Made by a program: the position numbers and the translations under genes. A DNA stretch of 64,000 bases from Vanessa cardui (taxonomy: Eukaryota; Arthropoda; Insecta; Lepidoptera; Nymphalidae), in the NCBI RefSeq assembly GCF_905220365.1, contig NC_061126.1:4216001-4280000 (forward strand), written 5' to 3'. Every line of letters starts with the position of its first letter. Within the stretch, counting starts at the first letter, position 1. This document shows positions 8,838 to 18,806 of the stretch, piece by piece. The notes beneath the pieces were generated by a model. It worked only from the letters and a program-made list of their open reading frames with translations. It made no database searches and was not told where the DNA came from.

Positions 8838-9292
8838 CGGCCTGGCCACGGGGATCGGCGGCGCGAACGGCGGTGCGAATTGCGAATCGACAATTCGCGC
8901 GGCGCCGTTTGCAGGCCACGGGCACTGGCGTTCGCCGCCGCGAATAGTGAGGACGTCCGACGGCAAAATGTCTTTATCTAAATTATCTCGATATTGTTTA
9001 GATAGTAATCGCTTTTTGGTTCAACACCTAATATTTGGAAGTGATTGTGGAGTACATGGCTTAAATAAAAATCGGGGTATAGACGGGGAATTCCACAAGA
9101 AATACGAGAATTCGCCGCGACTGCCGCCGACTCCGTAGTTTGCGCCGTACTGATTCATAGTTTTCGTGTAGCTCGCCGGCCGCGCCGTAGATCGCGCGCG
9201 CGATTCGCTCGTTACAATTCGCCGGTCGCTTCGCCGGTCGCCGTTCGCACCGCGCGAATATTCGCCTAGGCGAATTTCCCATGGCCAGGCGG
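8838..9292 (+). mobile_element. PIF/Harbinger-like deletion derivative with TAA target duplication
   Basis: 455 bp flanked by the trinucleotide TAA on both sides (8835-8837 and 9293-9295), the TWA target duplication typical of PIF/Harbinger. Termini are inverted repeats: CGGCCTGGCCACGGG at the left and CCCATGGCCAGGCGG at the right. The outer parts are very GC- and CpG-rich in an AT-rich setting. The middle is AT-richer and carries a transposase relic. It lacks about 60 bp present in the copy at 10119-10369, lost between two CGCTTCGCCG repeats. Confidence 0.75.
8968..9112 (+). pseudogene. PIF/Harbinger transposase N-terminal remnant
   Basis: Inside the element above, a frame starting MSLSKLSRYCLDSNR continues to VHGLNKNRGIDGEFHKKYEN before running into the GC-rich end. 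Harbinger transposases have a conserved N-terminal block of the form W-V-H-P-I-N-x-x-R-x-x-x-G-E-F-H, which this matches at V-H, N-x-x-R and G-E-F-H. The DDE catalytic core is absent, so nothing functional remains. Assignment rests on this motif, the TIRs and the TAA duplication together. Confidence 0.5.
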
Positions 9293-9367
9293 TAACTTTT
9301 AATCAGTCATTAACATTAATTTCTATTATTATTATTATAATATTATAATAGTCAAAAAATATATATT

Positions 9368-9614
9368 ATTGTAGCTTAAGTTACTCCTTATTATATCAGT
9401 TATCTGCCTCGTCAAAATCGGTCCAGCCGTTCCAAAGAATAGTCGGAACAAACAAAAAATTTGTAAAAAAAATATTTTTGTATGTATACAAGGTACATAT
9501 ATCATGTACTGTGTATACACAGTACATGATATATGTACCTTGTATACATGCATTGAGTAAAAAAGGACTATTTTAATATTACAAACAGACACTCCAATTT
9601 TATTATATGTATAC
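9368..9614 (-). mobile_element. Non-autonomous Helitron fragment
   Basis: On the minus strand it reads from a decayed TC start near 9614 through ATAATAAAATTGGAGTGTCTG, TTTGTAATATTAAAATAG, and CCGATTTTGACGAGG towards a lost CTAG end. The same family occurs at 17836-18040 (-) and intact at 44629-44892 (+). It contains the palindrome at 9482-9549. Confidence 0.65.
9482..9549. repeat. Perfect 68-bp palindrome, no spacer
   Basis: Two 34-bp arms match perfectly with the axis between 9515 and 9516 (central GTGTATACAC). The outer arm begins ATGTATACAAGGTACATATA. It lies inside a Helitron fragment whose relatives have only one arm's worth of this sequence, so it looks like an inverted duplication. 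Confidence 0.95.
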
Positions 9615-9615
9615 A

Positions 9616-9893
9616 TGTAACTGAACTTGTGGTCAGTTCTGCTAGCTAGCGCAAAAGCAAGATGGCAGACAGTCGAGCCGAGCGTACGTAGCTATCGAAT
9701 ACTATGCCTACATAAATATTTCGGTACACATTCAGAAAGGCATATTTTATAATCTGAACGTAATCTTTGGAATATATAACATAATCCATCAAAATTATTA
9801 TCAAAACCTGAGATGTGTAGTTTAATGACGAATTGACGTTACATCATTAATTAATTAATTATATGTACCTAAATAAATAAAATCAAAAAAATA
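9616..9893. other. Unassigned stretch
   Basis: No gene or clear repeat. One CAAGATGGCAGAC (AAGATGGC at 9659-9666) resembles a YY1/PHO site. The rest is AT-rich, including a TTAATTAATTAATTA run. Confidence 0.4.
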
Positions 9894-9954
9894 AAAAATA
9901 AAATTTTCACGTGTGTGAAGGTGAATACCTTCACAATCAGAAAATTTTATTTTT
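9894..9954. repeat. Compound inverted repeat (15-bp outer, 8-bp inner arms)
   Basis: Outer arms AAAAATAAAATTTTC (9894-9908) and GAAAATTTTATTTTT (9940-9954) are perfect complements. Inner arms GTGAAGGT (9915-9922) and ACCTTCAC (9927-9934) pair around GAAT. It lies at the inner edge of the MADF-like remnant and probably arose as an inverted duplication of its coding sequence. Confidence 0.9.
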
Positions 9955-10118
9955 ATTTCTTCCCACAACCTCTTCACTACATGTTCAAATTTATGCTGTG
10001 GATGACCAGATGTCCAAATATAAATATAAATATATGGTGTTCTAGCTAATATTTCAGCAATATTAAAGTTTCGGTATTCATTTTTCGCCGCGAAAAAAAC
10101 TAAACTCTTTTGATCCCA
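9927..10118 (-). pseudogene. MADF-like domain remnant of a Harbinger-like element
   Basis: A minus-strand frame, open for over 60 codons, starts WDQKSLVFFAAKNEYRNF, continues NIAEILARTPYI and reaches HPQHKFEHVVKRLWEEIKIK. This fits the MADF plan: W-D near the start, then a K-N-x-x-x-x block, I-A-E-x-L, and a final V-K-x-x-W-x-x-I/L-x-x-x-F/Y helix. PIF/Harbinger elements encode a second, DNA-binding Myb/MADF-type protein beside the transposase, so finding it next to a Harbinger-type terminus (10119-10369) is coherent. The N-terminus is missing or runs into the GC-rich end. Similarity is by eye and needs a profile search. Confidence 0.4.
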
Positions 10119-10369
10119 ACGCGAATTCGCCGCGACTGCCTCCGACTACGTGATTTGCGCCGTCTGACTCATAGTTTTCGTGTAGCTCGCCGGCCGTGCT
10201 GCAGATCGCGCGCGCGATTCGCGCGTTTACAATTCACCGGTCGCTTCGCCGGTCGCCGTTGCGCGTGGCATGCTCAGTACATTGCTATACGTTTGTTTCA
10301 TTCGCAAGACGCTTCGCCGTTCGCACCGCGCGAATATTCGCGTCCGCGAATTTCCCGTGGCCAGGCGGT
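10119..10369 (-). mobile_element. Right end of a Harbinger-like element
   Basis: GC-rich terminal region matching 9105-9292, closing with CCCGTGGCCAGGCGG and a TAA at 10370-10372. It carries a 60-bp stretch (from GTGGCATGCTCAGTACATTG to TCGCAAGACGCTTC) that is missing from 8838-9292 but inverted in the MITE at 8180-8273. No matching left terminus is visible, so the element is truncated, perhaps at the inverted repeat at 9894. Confidence 0.7.
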
Positions 10370-10372
10370 AAG

Positions 10373-10825
10373 TCTATGTCAATGTGTCTGTAAAACGCGC
10401 TGCAATAAATAATTGGTGTGAATATGTTTGTCATTTAAGTAGTAACGGAGCAACGAAACTTTTTTTTCTGTCACAAGATACTAGTGCACAAATCCATGTT
10501 TCTTATTGTATAGATTTGTGCCGTTATTTATAATTACCAATTCAAGCTAAAAATAATTGACTGGTCTTAGAATACATGTGTATTTTTATAAGTTCTAATA
10601 ATATTTTAATAAAACCTACATTTTGATGTGTGCGTATGTATTTGTGTGTTTATATAAAAGACATACATAAAAAATAAAATTTGTATATACAAAAAGTGAT
10701 GACATCATATCGATGGCAGCAAAGTAAATGCGGGCATGCATGCATTTTGGCGAAAATACGTTTTTCACATAAATGAGCTTGAATTAGTCTTGTCTACAAG
10801 TGTATTTAATTTTTATTTTTATTTC
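10373..10825. other. AT-rich spacer
   Basis: No gene or recognisable repeat. It contains short TATAAAAG/ACATACATAAA low-complexity sequence and the CATGCATGCATT run near 10736. Confidence 0.4.
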
Positions 10826-12160
10826 CTTTTTTTTGTGACATAGGTGGCAAACGAGAAGGAGGCTCACCTGATGGAAAGTGACTACCACCGCCCATGGACA
10901 CCTGCAACACCAGGGGGCTTGCAGGTGCGTTGCCGTCCTTTAAGGAAGGAGTACGCTCTTTTCTTGAAGGTTCCCATGTCGTATCGGTTCGGAAAAATCG
11001 CCGGTGAAAGCTGGTTACACAAAGTGGATGTGCGAGGCAGAAAATGTTTAAGAAATCTGTTGTGGATTTTCGGACATCAAGGTGGCGGGAAACTTCGAAT
11101 TTCGACGAGATTGCCGAAGGTGAAATTCAACAGCCAGGATTAATCCGAATAATTCCTCGGAACATTCCCCGTGAAAAAATTGGTAGAAGATGAAGAGGGA
11201 TCCAACATCTCTACACAAAGCCAAAGGATCAAGGAGATCAGAAAGGGCTTGATCGTCGATAACTCGAGCCGCTCTACGTTGGATACGGTCAAATGGAAGA
11301 AGATGGTACTGGGGAGCACCCGCCCAGAGGTGAGAGCAGTACTCCACGTGAGGCCGAATTTGCGCCTTGTAAAGTTTTAGGCGATGGGCCGACCTGAAAT
11401 ACAGACAGTATTTCAGGTCGGCCCACCGCCTTGCTGAGCAGATCGAGCTTTTTTAAAGCCAATTTGCTTTGCCTTCCAATTGACCGTGGAACTGAACGAG
11501 ACTCGAAATATCAACGCCAAGTATTCCGATACTACCCGTAGCGGCTATCGGAATGTTCTCAAATCGTGGAGATACGACAAATGGTGTTTTTTAACGAAGA
11601 CTCAATTTCAGACACAAGTTTGTTCCGGTTCTGTTCGACTTTTTCCCGATAAATATTAGCCCGGCCGGTGTATACGGTGTCTACGTTGGTGTCGTCTGCA
11701 TAACAGTAAATATTCCCGATTTGCAACAAATCATTGATAAGCAGAAGAAACAGAGTGGGTGATAGAACGCAGCCTTGTGGAACACCAGCATTGACGAATT
11801 TTATGTCAGAGCATGCACGTCGACTAAGCTGACCAAGAAGCTGGTTTTCCAGTTGCATAATTTCCCGGGAAGCCCATAGGAAGGGAGCTTCGAAAGAAGA
11901 GCTTTGTGCCACACGCGATCGAAAGCCTTCATTATGTCCGTACTGGCGGTCACTAATCAGCTAATTCTCCTCTAGATACCGCAGGAGCGGTATCCTATAA
12001 TTGGACGGGTCTCAGCGGTTGCCTTTTTTAGGGATCGGATGGACCAAAGCTGTTTCCAGGAGATCGGGACGACGCGTAATGTGAAGGATTGTCGGAAAAG
12101 ACGCGTTAATACTGGTGCCAACTCGGAAGCACATGTCCGTAGCACGATTTTCAAAATAAT
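10826..12160 (-). mobile_element. Decayed second copy of the 4.9-kb LINE
   Basis: A minus-strand, 5'-truncated copy of the LINE at 4911-8022. Frames include HMEYCSHLWAGAPQY, then a middle piece with SSFEAPFLWASREIMQ (shadow), YADDTNVD (the catalytic YADD) and GVPQGCVLSPT, and at the upstream end LRTCASELAPVLTRLFRQS, which supplies part of the segment deleted in the 4.9-kb copy. It has at least two internal deletions: about 90 bp near 11592 and a larger one near 11935. It also has frameshifts and an inserted hairpin at 11386-11424. No function remains. Confidence 0.85.
11386..11424. repeat. Perfect inverted repeat, 17-bp arms, 5-nt loop, in the LINE copy
   Basis: GGGCCGACCTGAAATAC (11386-11402), loop AGACA, then its exact complement (11408-11424). 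The sister LINE at 5479-5511 has a single GGGCCGACGTGAAATAC followed by TGTCT. The loop here is the complement of TGTCT, so the whole right half is a reverse-complement copy of the local sequence. Confidence 0.97.
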
Positions 12161-13301
12161 CTAGAAAATCTGGCACGTAAATGAAAACATCTACAGTTGA
12201 ATTTTAAAATTAATCGCAGTAAGGCGGATATTTGAATTTGTCTGCTTTTACTTCGTAGCTTCGAGCGATTATTGAAAAGTAAATAAAGCCTTTAGTCACT
12301 TATCACGTTCTTGTGTGTACAGGCGTTGTTATCGTAATTTTTAAATAATATATAGTTGTTTATCCCATTCTACCTTCATGAATTAGTAAAATGTATGTTA
12401 TAGTTATTAATAGTGTCTCCAGGAATAAACTACTTATAAACATAGCTCGAAAAGGTGTCAAAAAGGAATTAATAAAATTTCGGATATAACAAAATTAAAA
12501 GAAAAAATGTAAAAAATCTCAGACGTTTTTGTATAGTTGACAGTTATGTTATTATTATAATGTGGTTAGTTTAAATACTAGTGCTAGTAATGAAATTTTG
12601 TGTAATTAATGAAAAATATTTTGAGGACGAAGGGGAAGGGACATTTGGTATTTGGTTCGATAAAACCTTATTATCTTAAAAAGAGCAAATTCTGTTTAAA
12701 TTATAATACTATTTCTTTTAATAAGTATTCCAAGCAATACTGAAGGTTTATTCACGTAATTTATTAGCCATGAACGTGTTTTTGTTCACGATGCATAAAC
12801 GGATATCAGGCAGATCTCTTCTTTAACGTCCAAACTTTTCCAGACTAAAAAAATGGTGCATTATTTCAAAAAAAAAAAATTTTGCAAAAAATGCCTAAAA
12901 TTAAAACAGAAGGTTATTTTACTGCAATATAGGAAAATTCACGATAATCGGTACATATATATCAAAATTGTCACAACTTTTAACTAAATACGCTGTCCTG
13001 TAAAATGACGATTTTGTAGATGTCCGTATTTACTTCGCTGCCATCGATATAGGCTAAATATTTATACAAATATTAATACTATACTAAGCTTTATATCGGT
13101 TATCGAATTTGGATAGAATTTAGAGTATAAATTGGTTTTAACATGGATCAACACACATAAAACGATTGGTTGATCGACTAGGGAATATTAATACAATCGT
13201 TTTCACATTTAAAATACTCATATTATCAACAATGTATCCTATTGAAAAATGACAGTTACTATGGTATATTATAGGTGTATAGGCTTTATTAATTTAAATT
13301 A
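12161..13301. other. AT-rich stretch without recognisable content
   Basis: About 1.1 kb with no supported gene, RNA or repeat. Short A-runs and AT-biased short frames only. Confidence 0.4.
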
Positions 13302-13399
13302 TGTGACCTGGGTAAGTAGGCATCCATAGACATTGGCACTGAAGTAAATCTTAGCCTTCCCTTAAAGTGCGCAACCAACCTTTGGAACTATCGAAGATA
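13302..13399 (-). mobile_element. SINE family A, fragment of the 3' half
   Basis: On the plus strand the order GGTAAGTAGGCATCCATAGA, CATTGGCACTG, then GCGCAACCAACCTTTGGAAC is the complement of the 3' half of the family. Decayed and without its tail. Confidence 0.5.
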
Positions 13400-14165
13400 A
13401 CAAAAAAATTACAATCTTAAGTCTATAAAATGACAGATTAAAAAATATAATAAAAAATAATACATCCATTTGGCTTACATTTGCATGTCTTAATTAGCTC
13501 ATATTAACGAAGCCAAATCCTTTTAACAAACCGAATACTGACACACTTCTAAAACTAGTTTAACGTAGTAAGTATCAAAACAAAGTTCCTTTTAAAACTG
13601 CCAAATAGCAGGAATATAATTATAGCTTGAGTGTAATTTCTTTATTTTAATTGTCCTTGCTTACAAGATTAAAATGAAACAATGAATGAACGAATAAATG
13701 CATTACATCAGTTTATCTACCAAAACTTCATACAATGTCACAAGAATTTAATTACTAATTCAAACACATTTATTAATTATTAAACTAAACTCTATCATTG
13801 ATTATATAGGAGCTAGATTTTGCCTGAGATATCATGATATTACTAAAAGTTATAATTTATAATGTGACGTCACTACAAAAAAAGCAAAAATCGAGTTTAC
13901 ATTTTTATTTGCTGATTTTAATGAACCTTTTAGTAAAGTATTTCTTCATAAATATCGTACATTACTCTACCAGCATCGTCATTGTTTCAGCTGTCGTATA
14001 AAATTTTTTCATCGAATATAATTACTACTAAAACCCCAAATTTAGATCAACGCTTCATGACTTTAAACAAAAACACGTACAACCATCCTGGGTAGTAGAA
14101 CATATAAGTAGAGACACTTTATTCAAAACACAAATCAAACTTATAGATATATATAATATATATTC
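13400..14165. other. AT-rich stretch
   Basis: No supported gene or repeat. It ends at a TATATATAATATAT run next to the following SINE. Confidence 0.4.
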
Positions 14166-14400
14166 GACGACCTCCGTGGTCGAGTGGTGTGTACACCGGT
14201 TTTCATGGGTACGCTACTCTGAGGTCCCGGGTTCGATTCTCGGCCGAGTCGATGTAGATTACCATTAGTTTTCTATGTTGTCTTGGGTCTGGGTGTTTGT
14301 GGTACCGTCGTTACTTCTGATTTCCATAACACAAGTGCTTCAGCTACTTACATTGGGATCAGAGTAATGTATGTGATGTTGTCTCATATTTATTTATTTA
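14166..14400 (+). mobile_element. tRNA-derived SINE family C
   Basis: The head has intact polymerase III boxes: A box TGGTCGAGTGG at 14177-14187 and B box GGTTCGATTC at 14230-14239, both in tRNA spacing. The body contains TTGTCTTGGGTCTGGGTGTT and ACATTGGGATCAGAGTAATG, and it ends in a TTTATTTATTTA tail. Other copies are at 21660-21876 (-), 43770-43983 (-) and 47181-47412 (+). It is not a tRNA gene: the body and tail are SINE-like and no full cloverleaf with a CCA-ready acceptor stem is formed. Confidence 0.85.
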
Positions 14401-14437
14401 TAGAATTTGCAAGAAAAGAAATATGACGACCCAAAGG

Positions 14438-14690
14438 CTTACTTGAACGTAGGTAGATTTCCCGCCACCATTAATTAGTCCCTTGGTGCATCTTACGATA
14501 CTCAAAGTGAGACGGCTCTAAATAACTCTTTCGAACTAACTACAGGCACAAGGGACATATTAACATCTTCCTAAGATTGGCGTCGGTGATATGGGAAATG
14601 ATTAATATTTCTAAACAGTACTAAAACTTGCGAGTGGTGGTGACATTTACCATTTGCCAGACCGCCTACTTAATTCTCATAAAAAACAGC
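14438..14690 (+). mobile_element. SINE family A, degraded copy
   Basis: Family landmarks are partly retained: AACTACAGGCACAAGGGACAT, AGATTGGCGTCGGTGA, GATTAATATTTCTAA, GAGTGGTGGTGACATTTACC and a CTCATAAAAAAC tail. The 5' third is nearly unrecognisable. Confidence 0.65.
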
Positions 14691-15504
14691 ATCATCATTG
14701 GTCAAATTAGAAGTTTAATGTATTTTTATTTGCGTCTTGTCATTTTTGTCATTGAGCCACCTAATAGTAAATGGTCCCTTAGGATCCTTGTCCGTCGTCA
14801 ATGAAAGAAACACACAATATAATAATATTTATTAGATTTGTGAACACATCTTTTTAGAAGAGTAAATAAGGTATTCATATTTTAGTGAACATTAACTGAT
14901 GAGTCGTTAAGATTGAAACCTTACAATATATTTTAAATACAACTTTATCGAATCTAATCTCATTATGGAATTTTGGAATCTGGTGTATTGGTTGAGCTTT
15001 AAAACCAAGGAATAGTCCTTTCATCAAACAAGTTAAAGCTAGACATGGAAACGAGTAATTCAATCGAATGTACGGACATAGAAATAGTACTAAAACGAAA
15101 CTGTTTCAAACACCGCAACAAGCGCGTAGTTGACTTTAATTCGATCATCTGCAGAAGCGAGATTCAATTTCAGGAGAGGGGGTTTCTCTTGACCACAATT
15201 TTCTTTTAAAGGCGACATATCGGGCAGTAAGAGGATTGTATGGACTTGGTTTGTTCCACTTCAGTGTATCTGACATGTTAGTAGCTTTTAGACCGGACTT
15301 TACTAATTCTTTTGTACACTGAGATAACTGAACGGAAATACTAAATTTTATTTAAAAGTTCTTATTAAATTTCCGAATAGCTAACGCTTCTTGAAATTGT
15401 GTTTAAGATTTTGGTTTCGGAATTATATTTTATACTTTAATGTTGCTTTTTTTATAATTCATAAAATAAGATAAGGTCAATGTAAAGTACAAAAAAAAGT
15501 AAAG
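14691..15504. other. Unassigned AT-rich stretch
   Basis: No gene supported. The 62-residue frame at 14875-15063 (-) has no recognisable feature. Confidence 0.4.
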
Positions 15505-15772
15505 TGACAGACTGGACATTTCCCACTGCTGAGATAAGGCCTCCTCTTCCATTAAAGAGAGGCTTTGGAACATATTCCACCACACTGTTCCAATGCGGGT
15601 TGGTGGAATGCACATGTGGCAGAATTTCGATGAAATTAGACAAGAGCACGATGTTTTCCTTCACCGCCGAGCACGAGATGAATTATTAACACAAATTAAG
15701 CACACAGGTGGGTTTGAACCCGCAATCATCGGTTAAGATGCACGCGTTCTAACCACTAAGCCATCTCAGCTT
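15505..15772 (-). mobile_element. tRNA-derived SINE family B
   Basis: Minus-strand copy. At its head (right end) the complement gives the A-box region around GGCTTAGTGGTTAGAACGCG and B box GGGTTCAAACCC. The body includes CATCTCGTGCTCGGCGGTG and GTGGAATATGTTCCAAAGCC, and the 3' end is AGCAGTGGGAAATGTCC. A short internal deletion removes the CTGCATGT region. Confidence 0.8.
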
Positions 15773-16263
15773 CACTAGCAACATAAGCAACTTCATTTAA
15801 TTTAGGAAATTATTCAAAATAACTTATTGAGTAATAATGATGATCTTGTGGCTCACGTGCAAATGAGTATAAAAAGATTTAAAAAACCAAAGATTTTTTC
15901 ATTTTTTTCAGTTAGCTAATAAGAAAATATATTACATAGATATCTGTGTTCATAAATACATACACTTAACATTAAATAAAACTTCATTATGATATTATAT
16001 TTAAAGTGTTCCTAATATTTTTAACACAGAGAAAATATTATTACACCGGTCTCTATGAGACAAAGGAGAAAAAATATTCATAACACTGTAAAGCATGTCC
16101 AGAAAATATGCCAAAAGTTTTTATAAGGTTCTCTAGGAAACTTAATTTATAATTTAATTCATTGTATTTTATGGTTTTAAAACGATTTAATTATATTACA
16201 TTTTAATCCAGTACGCGCGTATTTGTGTATTCTTAAATATATTTTAAAATTAAAATAAAATTT
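15773..16263. other. AT-rich stretch
   Basis: No gene or recognisable repeat seen. Confidence 0.4.
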
Positions 16264-16560
16264 ACTTGGTGGTAGGGCTTTGTGCAAGCCCGTCTGGGTA
16301 GGTACCACCCACTCTTCAGATATTCTACAGCTAAACAACAGTACGCAGTACATATTTCGGTTTCGAAGGGTGAGTGAGCCAGTGTAACTACAGGCACAAG
16401 GGACATAGCATCTTAGTTCCCAAGGTTGGTGGCGCATTGACGATGTAAGGAATGGTTAATATTTCTTACAGCGTCATTGTCTATGGGTGATGGTAACCAC
16501 GTACCATCAGGTTTACAGCATTTGAGCCACAAATGCTGTAAACCTATTCCATAAAAAAAT
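16264..16560 (+). mobile_element. SINE family A, nearly complete, with hairpin insertion
   Basis: A good copy: ACTTGGTGGTAGGGCTTTGT at the 5' end, GCCCGTCTGGGTAGGTACCA, GCCAGTGTAACTACAGGCAC, TTCCCAAGGTTGGTGGCGCA and the tail CCTATTCCATAAAAAAA. The 3' part, where other copies read GGTGGCCCATATGCTCGTCC, has been replaced by an inverted duplication (16510-16544). Confidence 0.9.
16510..16544. repeat. Perfect inverted repeat, 15-bp arms, 5-nt loop, in a SINE
   Basis: GGTTTACAGCATTTG (16510-16524), loop AGCCA, and its exact complement (16530-16544). The right arm plus flank fits the expected SINE sequence. The left side is a reverse-complement copy of the local sequence, beginning at the expected GTGGC. 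Confidence 0.97.
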
Positions 16561-16680
16561 TGTGTATGTATTATAAATATTTACAAATAGAAAGAAATGT
16601 TATTTCAGATTATAAAACAAAACTCATTTGGAGCGCAGATCATTTTGGTATAAAACAACAAGTAAATATCGAGCAGTCAA

Positions 16681-16770
16681 TATGGAAAGTGACTAGTACC
16701 ACCCATGGACATCTGCAACACCAGGTGGCTTGCAGGTGTGTTGCCAGCCTTTAAAGAAAGTGAAGATAAA
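16681..16770 (-). mobile_element. 3' fragment of the 4.9-kb LINE family
   Basis: ATGGAAAGTGACTAGTACCA, CCCATGGACATCTGCAACAC and GGCTTGCAGGTGTGTTGCCA match 4960-5030 of the LINE 3' end. Only about 90 bp, without the terminal tail. Confidence 0.75.
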
Positions 16771-17835
16771 GGTGAAGAAGGCCTTTTTGATTAAATATAC
16801 GAATAAAATGTTTGTAAATGTTAATTAATGTATTTACTGTTACTTCTAAATACCTACAAGATGACGTAATGTCAAATCTATGACGTATGTACATTTGAAT
16901 TGATTTTCGGTAACGATTTTATTTCGCACGAAACACTGGCGTAATAATGTGTGCACTCTTGGCACAAACAAAAACTAAATTAAAAAAACTGTTTCATTAT
17001 GGGATCTATTTTCCGATGTGGTGATAACTTTAAATTTAATTAATATTATTATATAATTTAATTCAACCAATCATGCGCGCAACCCTACTAAAGTATATTT
17101 TGATTCTGATTATTCTTCATTTTATTATTACGTTCACGTGGTATATGATACTGTTGACAAAGTCTTTTATCAGACGGGTGTCAATTGATAAATAAAAACA
17201 AATGAAAAAAACAACAACAACAAAAAAACAAATTCTACTTCTGTTTACTTTATACAATACCTTTTCGTGGTAGGGCTTAATACAAAGGCTTATTCATATG
17301 CACGTTTATCTAAAATACTATAAATAAAAAAATCTTCATCTCATTACTGCTCGTAATCATTTTCGTGTAAAGCTCATGCCCGCATTAAATGCAGAGATCA
17401 CCGGCGTGACGTCACGTATTCAAAATTCTACCAAAATAGTAAAATCACTGGATCTCTAAAAAACTTTTTTATCTCCGTTTTCATCATTTATGTTGAAAAG
17501 TACTTTCTAAATACTATTTTCAAGAAAAACTTACGAAAGTAGAATTCTAAAGTTTTAAGGATACTTAAGAAGTAACTTTTTAATGAGTATCTTCTAGAAA
17601 ATAGTGAATTTATAAAATTCAGGAAGGATATTTAGCTTTAACAAACAATTAAGAAGTTGAGATTATCCGAAGTTTTACTGCACTTTTGTCTTACAGTGTT
17701 TCTTAAAAAGGTTATACAGAAACATCTTCCAAACAAAACAATCGTTGCTTCGATTTATTGCAGAGCAAAATATCACTAATAGTTGACCGCAAAAGGTAAA
17801 CGATAGACATTGTAATTGTCAGAATATATTAACTA
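16771..17835. other. AT-rich stretch with one SINE scrap
   Basis: No gene supported. CGTGGTAGGGCTTAATACAA at about 17266-17290 is a scrap of a family A SINE 5' end. A purine/AAC-rich run lies at 17200-17232. Confidence 0.4.
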
Positions 17836-18040
17836 CTAGCTATGTAAAAATTATATAGTAACTTACTCCTTATTACATCGGCTTTCTGTCATCAAAGTCC
17901 CGTCAAAATCGGTCCTGCCATTCAAGAGATAAGTAGGAACAAACAGACAGACTGACAAAAAATGACTTATGTATTAAAATAGTAAAAAACGGTTATTTTA
18001 ATATTAAAAACATACAATCTAATTTTATTATATGTATACT
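17836..18040 (-). mobile_element. Non-autonomous Helitron, internally deleted
   Basis: Left border A|CTAG at 17836, then the family sequence GTAACTTACTCCTTATTACA, GTCAAAATCGGTCCTGCCAT, GGAACAAACAGACAGACTGA and the 5' terminal region complement ATTTTATTATATGTATAC. It lacks the CCCGCGACTTCG hairpin part after CTAG. Confidence 0.65.
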
Positions 18041-18215
18041 TATATAAAGAAATCAATATCTGATAGAAATTATAGAAAGAAAATAAAAACTGTTGCATTA
18101 CAATATCTCATGGAAAGGAAAAATAAAGGAATCTTGTTAATTAAATATAAATAACAGAATAATAACCTTTATAGCAAAAGCAATAGGTATATACAATTAT
18201 ATTGATTCTTGACTT

Positions 18216-18233
18216 CTAATCCAGCTGGATTAG
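18216..18233. repeat. 18-bp palindrome
   Basis: CTAATCCAGCTGGATTAG is a perfect palindrome. With one mismatch it extends to ACT...AGT on either side. No surrounding gene; significance unknown. Confidence 0.9.
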
Positions 18234-18539
18234 GAGTGTAAGTGTATTTTTGGACTCCACGTCCGCCCACAGCAACATGTAAATTAAGTTTATGTTATCC
18301 ATTAAAAGTTATACTACAGAAAATAAAATATTATTTTTATGTCATACTCTAAAACTTTTATACAAAAGAAAAATAGATACCAAAAATATCTTCTAACATA
18401 TTAGTATATACACACTTTCTATTTAGGGAATTCTATAATTATATCATTATACAAATGTAGAAAAATGTATTCGTCTTCTCACATAGTACTATAGGCATTA
18501 CAACTTGCGCAGCAGATGTCTTTAAGCCCAAATATTTGC

Positions 18540-18806
18540 GAGTCGATGTGACCCAGTGGTCAGAACGCGCGCATCTTTGCCGATGATCTCAGGTTCAAAC
18601 CCAAGCAGGCACCACTGAATATTCATGTGCTCAATTTGTGTTTAAAATTCATCTCATGCTCTGCGGTGAAGGAAAACATCGTGAGGTAATCTGCATGTGT
18701 CTATTATGAAATTCTGCCACATGTGTATTCCACAAACTCGCATTAGAACAGCGTGGAGAGGAGGCATCAATCCAACAGTGCGAAATTTACAGTTGCTGTT
18801 GTTGAT
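18540..18806 (+). mobile_element. tRNA-derived SINE family B
   Basis: Plus-strand copy with head AGTCGATGTGACCCAGTGGT (A box decayed) and B box AGGTTCAAACCC, body GAAGGAAAACATCGTGAGGT, GCCACATGTGTATTCCAC and the 3' end GTGCGAAATTTACAGTTGCTG followed by a short TTG repeat. Confidence 0.85.

Noticed and set aside
14166..14240. tRNA gene call from intact A and B boxes
   Set aside because: The same head recurs in four copies joined to a constant body and A/T tail, and no full cloverleaf forms. It is a SINE.
15430..15664. Minus-strand ORFs of 61 and 70 residues
   Set aside because: They lie in a family B SINE (15505-15772) and similar frames recur in other copies such as 42043-42354, so they are accidental SINE reading frames.
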